Shown: in pieces, positions 56,499 through 59,601 of the stretch
Layout of the letters: every line of letters begins with the position of its first letter
How positions within the stretch are numbered: the stretch's first letter is position 1
DNA from: an uncultured Alphaproteobacteria bacterium
GTDB taxonomy: Bacteria; Pseudomonadota; Alphaproteobacteria; Methylaequorales; Methylaequoraceae
Direction of reading: 5' to 3'
Length of the DNA stretch: 59,601 bases
NCBI GenBank assembly: GCA_902522465.1
Contig: CABYVV010000003.1
Span: 66,262-125,862 of the forward strand
Position numbers and translations under genes: made by a program
Notes under the pieces: generated by a model
What the model saw: only the letters and a program-made list of their open reading frames with translations
What the model was told of the DNA's origin: nothing
Database searches by the model: none

Positions 56499-56526
56499 TT
56501 GCACTTTAAATTTTTTATATTATAAT
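56499..56526 (+). promoter_or_regulatory. Sigma-70 promoter candidate for petABC
   Basis: TTGCAC (56499-56504), a 16-base spacer and a perfect TATAAT (56521-56526) lie 31 bases before the petA start, giving a short leader of about 25 bases. The -35 matches 5 of 6 consensus positions. This is the best sigma-70-like element I found; in AT-rich DNA the -10 match alone would be weak evidence. Confidence 0.5.
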
Positions 56527-56557
56527 TAAATATGTATGATTATTGAAACATTAAATT

Positions 56558-57115
56558 ATGTCTGAAAAAGATTTAAAAAATAAAAAATCGGATGTTGCCG
56601 TTGATGAGGATAAAAGAGATTTCCTTTTTGTAACAACTGCTGGTCTAGCTGTTGCAGGCAGCGCTTTGACAGTTTTTTCCTTGATTGACACAATGAATCC
56701 TGCCAAAGACGTTTTAGCATTATCAACAACAGAAGTTGACTTATCACCTGTAGAAGAAGGTCAGAGTCTTACAGTGATGTGGAGAGGTAAACCTATATTT
56801 ATAAGACATAGAACAGATAGTGAAATTAGCGATGCTAGTAACGTTTCTGTAGATGAATTGCCACACATGGCAAGTGACGAATCAAGGGTAAAAAACCCTA
56901 AATGGTTGGTCGTTGTTGGGGTTTGCACACATTTAGGTTGTGTTCCACTAGGTCAAAAAATCGGTGACAATAAAGGCGAATATGGGGGGTGGTTCTGTCC
57001 ATGTCATGGTTCACACTACGATACTTCCGGAAGGGTTCGAAAAGGACCAGCTCCATTGAATTTAGAAATACCTCCTTATGAGTTTGTAACAGATGATATA
57101 ATTAAAATAGGATGA
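56558..57115 (+). CDS. petA: Ubiquinol-cytochrome c reductase Rieske iron-sulfur subunit
   Basis: The 185-residue protein has an N-terminal membrane anchor (about 22-42) preceded by KRDFLF, a Lys-Arg variant of the twin-arginine signal usual in alphaproteobacterial Rieske proteins. The 2Fe-2S motifs are CTHLGC at 123-128 and CPCHGSH at 147-153. Ligands are C123, H125, C147 and H150, with C128 and C149 as the disulfide. It moves electrons from ubiquinol to cytochrome c1. Confidence 0.96.
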   Translation: MSEKDLKNKKSDVAVDEDKRDFLFVTTAGLAVAGSALTVFSLIDTMNPAKDVLALSTTEVDLSPVEEGQSLTVMWRGKPIFIRHRTDSEISDASNVSVDELPHMASDESRVKNPKWLVVVGVCTHLGCVPLGQKIGDNKGEYGGWFCPCHGSHYDTSGRVRKGPAPLNLEIPPYEFVTDDIIKIG

Positions 57116-57119
57116 TAAA

Positions 57120-58379
57120 ATGAAAGAAAATACCTCTGAGCAAAACAAAGGTCTAACTGGGTGGATTGACAAAAGACTACCAGTGTTTACCTTTATTAAT
57201 CATAATCTACGTGATTATCCAACTCCCAAAAATCTTAATTATTTTTGGAACTTTGGATCATTGGCTGGCATAACTCTGGTAATCATGATAGTTACAGGAA
57301 TTTTATTAGCAATGCAATACACTGCCGATACTGAACTAGCATTCGACAGTGTTGAAAGAATAATGAGAGATGTTAATAATGGATGGCTGTTGAGATACAT
57401 TCATATGAATGGTGCTTCGATGTTCTTCATTATCGTATTCATTCATATTTTCCGTGGTCTGTACTATGGATCCTACAAATATCCTAGAGAAATTTTATGG
57501 ATGCTGGGCGTGGTAATTCTTCTATTAATGATGGCTACCGCTTTCATGGGATATGTACTGCCTTGGGGGCAAATGAGCTTTTGGGGGGCAACTGTTATAA
57601 CCAACCTTTTTTCGGCCTTTCCTGTGGTAGGAGATTATATTGTAACTTTCTTGTGGGGTGGATTCTCGGTCGACAACCCCACCCTTACAAGGTTTTTCGT
57701 TCTTCATTACCTACTTCCTTTTGGTATTGTAGGTGTAGTAGCTCTTCATTTAGTTGCACTTCATCAATTTGGTTCAAATAATCCTACGGGTTTAGATGTT
57801 AAATCGGAAGGTGACACTATTCCTTTTCATCCATATTATACAGTTAAAGATTACCTGGGTTTAGGAGTTTACTTAATAGTTTTTGCAGGTTTGGTTTTCT
57901 TTGCGCCGAATTTTCTTGGACATCCAGACAATTATATCCCTGCAAACCCGCTCCAAACACCAGCACATATTGTTCCTGAATGGTATTTTTTACCTTTTTA
58001 CGCAATTTTGAGAGCTGTGCCAGACAAGCTTCTGGGAGTACTTTTAATGTTTGCAGCGGTCATGGTATTATTTTTTCTTCCATGGTTGGATAAACATAAA
58101 GTTAGAAGTGCTAATTTTAGACCTTATTACAGACAATTCTACTGGCTATTTATTTTAGATTGTCTTGTATTAGGTTGGGTCGGAGCTATGCCTGCTGAAG
58201 GTGTATATGTTCTTATCTCAAGAGTAGCTACAGCTTATTACTTTGGTTTCTTTTTGATAATTATGCCGTTTCTGTCTCGTTTTGAAAAAACTACTGATCT
58301 ACCCTCCAGTATTTCAGCTGCAGTGATTTCCGAAAAATTCGATAATAAAGAACCATCTTCAGAGAGTTATGTTAAGTAG
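57120..58379 (+). CDS. petB: Cytochrome b subunit of the bc1 complex
   Basis: The 419-residue, eight-helix protein has the conserved His on helices B and D for the two b hemes, [20 protein letters not shown] on the Qo side (in part [14 protein letters not shown]), and the [18 protein letters not shown] motif (in part [11 protein letters not shown]) that binds quinol. A long acidic/polar tail after residue 395 ends the chain. It begins four bases after petA. Its final 11 bases overlap petC, so translation is probably coupled. Confidence 0.97.
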   Translation: MKENTSEQNKGLTGWIDKRLPVFTFINHNLRDYPTPKNLNYFWNFGSLAGITLVIMIVTGILLAMQYTADTELAFDSVERIMRDVNNGWLLRYIHMNGASMFFIIVFIHIFRGLYYGSYKYPREILWMLGVVILLLMMATAFMGYVLPWGQMSFWGATVITNLFSAFPVVGDYIVTFLWGGFSVDNPTLTRFFVLHYLLPFGIVGVVALHLVALHQFGSNNPTGLDVKSEGDTIPFHPYYTVKDYLGLGVYLIVFAGLVFFAPNFLGHPDNYIPANPLQTPAHIVPEWYFLPFYAILRAVPDKLLGVLLMFAAVMVLFFLPWLDKHKVRSANFRPYYRQFYWLFILDCLVLGWVGAMPAEGVYVLISRVATAYYFGFFLIIMPFLSRFEKTTDLPSSISAAVISEKFDNKEPSSESYVK

Positions 58380-59136
58380 TTTAAGAAAAGTTGCTTTTCT
58401 TCTATTGTTTCTTATAACAATTGATTCAGGAGCCAACGCTGCATCTTCCAACGTAGAGTTGATAAAACAAAACTGGCCCTTTAATGGTATTTTTGGAAGG
58501 TTTGATAAAGCTTCATTGCAGAGAGGTTTTAAGGTTTATAGTGAAGTTTGTGCAGCGTGTCACGGCATTAGACATATTTCTTATAGAGATCTTGAGGGAA
58601 TCGGATATTCCCCCGATGAAATAAAAGTCATAGCGGCTGAATATGAAATTACTGATGGTCCTAACGACGAAGGAGATATGTTTACCAGGGAAGCAAAAAT
58701 GAGTGACAAGTTTGTTGAACCTTATGAAAATGAAACAATAGCAAGGCTTTCTAATAATGGCTCTTATCCTCCAGACCTTTCACTGATAGTAAAAGCAAGA
58801 GCTGGAGGTGCTGATTACATATATAGTCTCCTAAATGGTTATAAGGATTTTCCAGAAAATTTTGAGGCTAGCGAGGGAATGTATTACAATGAATTTTATC
58901 CAGGTTATCAAATAGCTATGCCATCACCTATTATGGATGAAATTGTTGAATTTGATGACGGTACTGAAGCCACTCATCTTCAGATTGCAAGAGATGTAAC
59001 TTCATTTCTAGCTTGGACCGCTGAGCCTGAACTCGAAGTCAGAAAAAGTCTTGGCGTTAAGACTATTTTCTTTTTAGTTTTGTTAACAATAATGCTATTG
59101 GGAGTTAAGAGAAAAGTTTGGAAACATCTGGAATGA
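58369..59136 (+). CDS. petC: Cytochrome c1 subunit of the bc1 complex
   Basis: The 255-residue protein has a signal peptide (about 1-25), the heme-binding CAACH at 61-65, a heme-ligand Met in [12 protein letters not shown] near residue 185, and one C-terminal membrane anchor (about 231-249) followed by a basic tail. It passes electrons from the Rieske protein to soluble cytochrome c. Five bases after its stop comes mtnP, the usual neighbour in Rhodospirillales-type genomes. Confidence 0.96.
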   Translation: MLSSLRKVAFLLLFLITIDSGANAASSNVELIKQNWPFNGIFGRFDKASLQRGFKVYSEVCAACHGIRHISYRDLEGIGYSPDEIKVIAAEYEITDGPNDEGDMFTREAKMSDKFVEPYENETIARLSNNGSYPPDLSLIVKARAGGADYIYSLLNGYKDFPENFEASEGMYYNEFYPGYQIAMPSPIMDEIVEFDDGTEATHLQIARDVTSFLAWTAEPELEVRKSLGVKTIFFLVLLTIMLLGVKRKVWKHLE

Positions 59137-59141
59137 TTTGA

Positions 59142-59601
59142 ATGAACAATGTTGAAATAGCTTTTATCGGAGGAAGTGGTCTCTATAAAATTCCTGGTAT
59201 AAAGAACGTTAATTGGAAAAAAATATCTTCAAGTTTTGGATTGCCCTCTTCAAGTGTTTGTCTTGGAGAAATAAACAATAAAACAGTTGCCTTCCTACCT
59301 AGGCACGGAAAAAATCATAATATTTCACCCACAAATATAAATTACAGGGCTAATATAGAGATATTAAAAAAAATTGGTATTGAAAAGATAATTTCACTGT
59401 CAGCTGTTGGAAGTCTAAGAAAAGATTATGCTCCAGGAGATTTTGTAGTAGTAGATCAATTTATAGATAAAACATATTTGCGGAAAAAAACATTTTTTGA
59501 TGAAGATCTTGTCGTGCACATACCGCAAGCCAGTCCAATTTGTAATGAATTAAATAAAAAAATAGGAGAATCTTTAGAAAAACTTAATATTACCTATCAT
59601 A
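59142..59601 (+). CDS. mtnP: S-methyl-5'-thioadenosine phosphorylase, 3' end missing
   Basis: From the ATG at 59142 an open frame of 153 codons runs to the window edge. It has FIGGSGLYKIPGI near residues 8-20, FLPRHGKNHNISPTNINYRAN (in part PRHGKNHNISPTNINYR) with the phosphate and base-binding residues, and LSAVGSLRKDYAPGDFVVVDQF, all typical of methylthioadenosine phosphorylase rather than purine nucleoside phosphorylase. It cleaves MTA, a by-product of polyamine or quorum-signal synthesis. The C-terminus is missing. Confidence 0.92.
   Translation, partial: MNNVEIAFIGGSGLYKIPGIKNVNWKKISSSFGLPSSSVCLGEINNKTVAFLPRHGKNHNISPTNINYRANIEILKKIGIEKIISLSAVGSLRKDYAPGDFVVVDQFIDKTYLRKKTFFDEDLVVHIPQASPICNELNKKIGESLEKLNITYH

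Overview
The window is a gene-dense, strongly AT-rich stretch of an alphaproteobacterial chromosome with 65 supported protein genes and one tRNA. No gene-free gap exceeds 200 bases. The taxonomic reading rests on gene order: tldD facing coxB-coxA-ctaB-coxF-ctaG-coxC-surf1-thrC, petABC followed by mtnP, an F0 operon with separate b' and b genes and no F1 genes, and etf-qo/TPR/ispE. These orders are familiar from Rhodospirillales-like genomes. The low G+C, overlapping genes and scarcity of terminators point to a streamlined, probably free-living marine lineage. I cannot name the genus. No insertion sequence, prophage, CRISPR array, integrase or rRNA is visible.

Layout. 1-4.9 kb: a partial class I amidotransferase, a cyclophilin-like protein, tadA, purD, xseA and an M23 peptidase. 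4.8-11.6 kb (minus strand): an envelope block of pmbA, a cysQ-like phosphatase, msbA, a DUF374 acyltransferase, waaA and lpxK, which supports lipid A/LPS synthesis. 11.6-16.5 kb: DUF4170, ubiA, rsmE, gshA, chorismate mutase and tldD. 16.6-23.5 kb: the aa3-type cytochrome oxidase operon with its assembly factors, including a 29-residue CoxF-like protein, ending in thrC. 23.5-34.6 kb: yqgE, dsbD-like and peroxiredoxin, then one long minus-strand run dciA-dsbA-smc-atpI-atpB-atpE-atpF'-atpF-thrB-rnhA.

34.6-43.9 kb: mutY coupled to a PepSY protein and a two-component system, rnhB, a fasciclin protein, moaB, a uracil-DNA glycosylase, ETF-quinone oxidoreductase and a TPR protein. 43.9-51.1 kb: ispE, tRNA-Gln, an Uup-like ABC-F protein, an SLC13-type carrier, and a tightly coupled trio of GT4 glycosyltransferase, PIG-L deacetylase and flippase-like membrane protein. 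This trio is the best candidate for an undescribed pathway. 51.0-59.6 kb: an unrecognised 237-residue protein, an ammonium transporter behind a sigma-54-like promoter, EipB-like, DUF6111-like, a CCA/poly(A) nucleotidyltransferase with an altered catalytic motif, hemF, petABC and a partial mtnP.

Together the genes describe an aerobic, respiring Gram-negative cell: bc1 complex plus aa3 oxidase, F0 ATP synthase and ETF-linked electron entry. It makes lipid A, ubiquinone, heme, glutathione and threonine and can import ammonium. Structural themes are overlapping stop codons at 8 of 11 convergent gene pairs, ATGA start/stop coupling, and long poly(A) runs inside essential genes.
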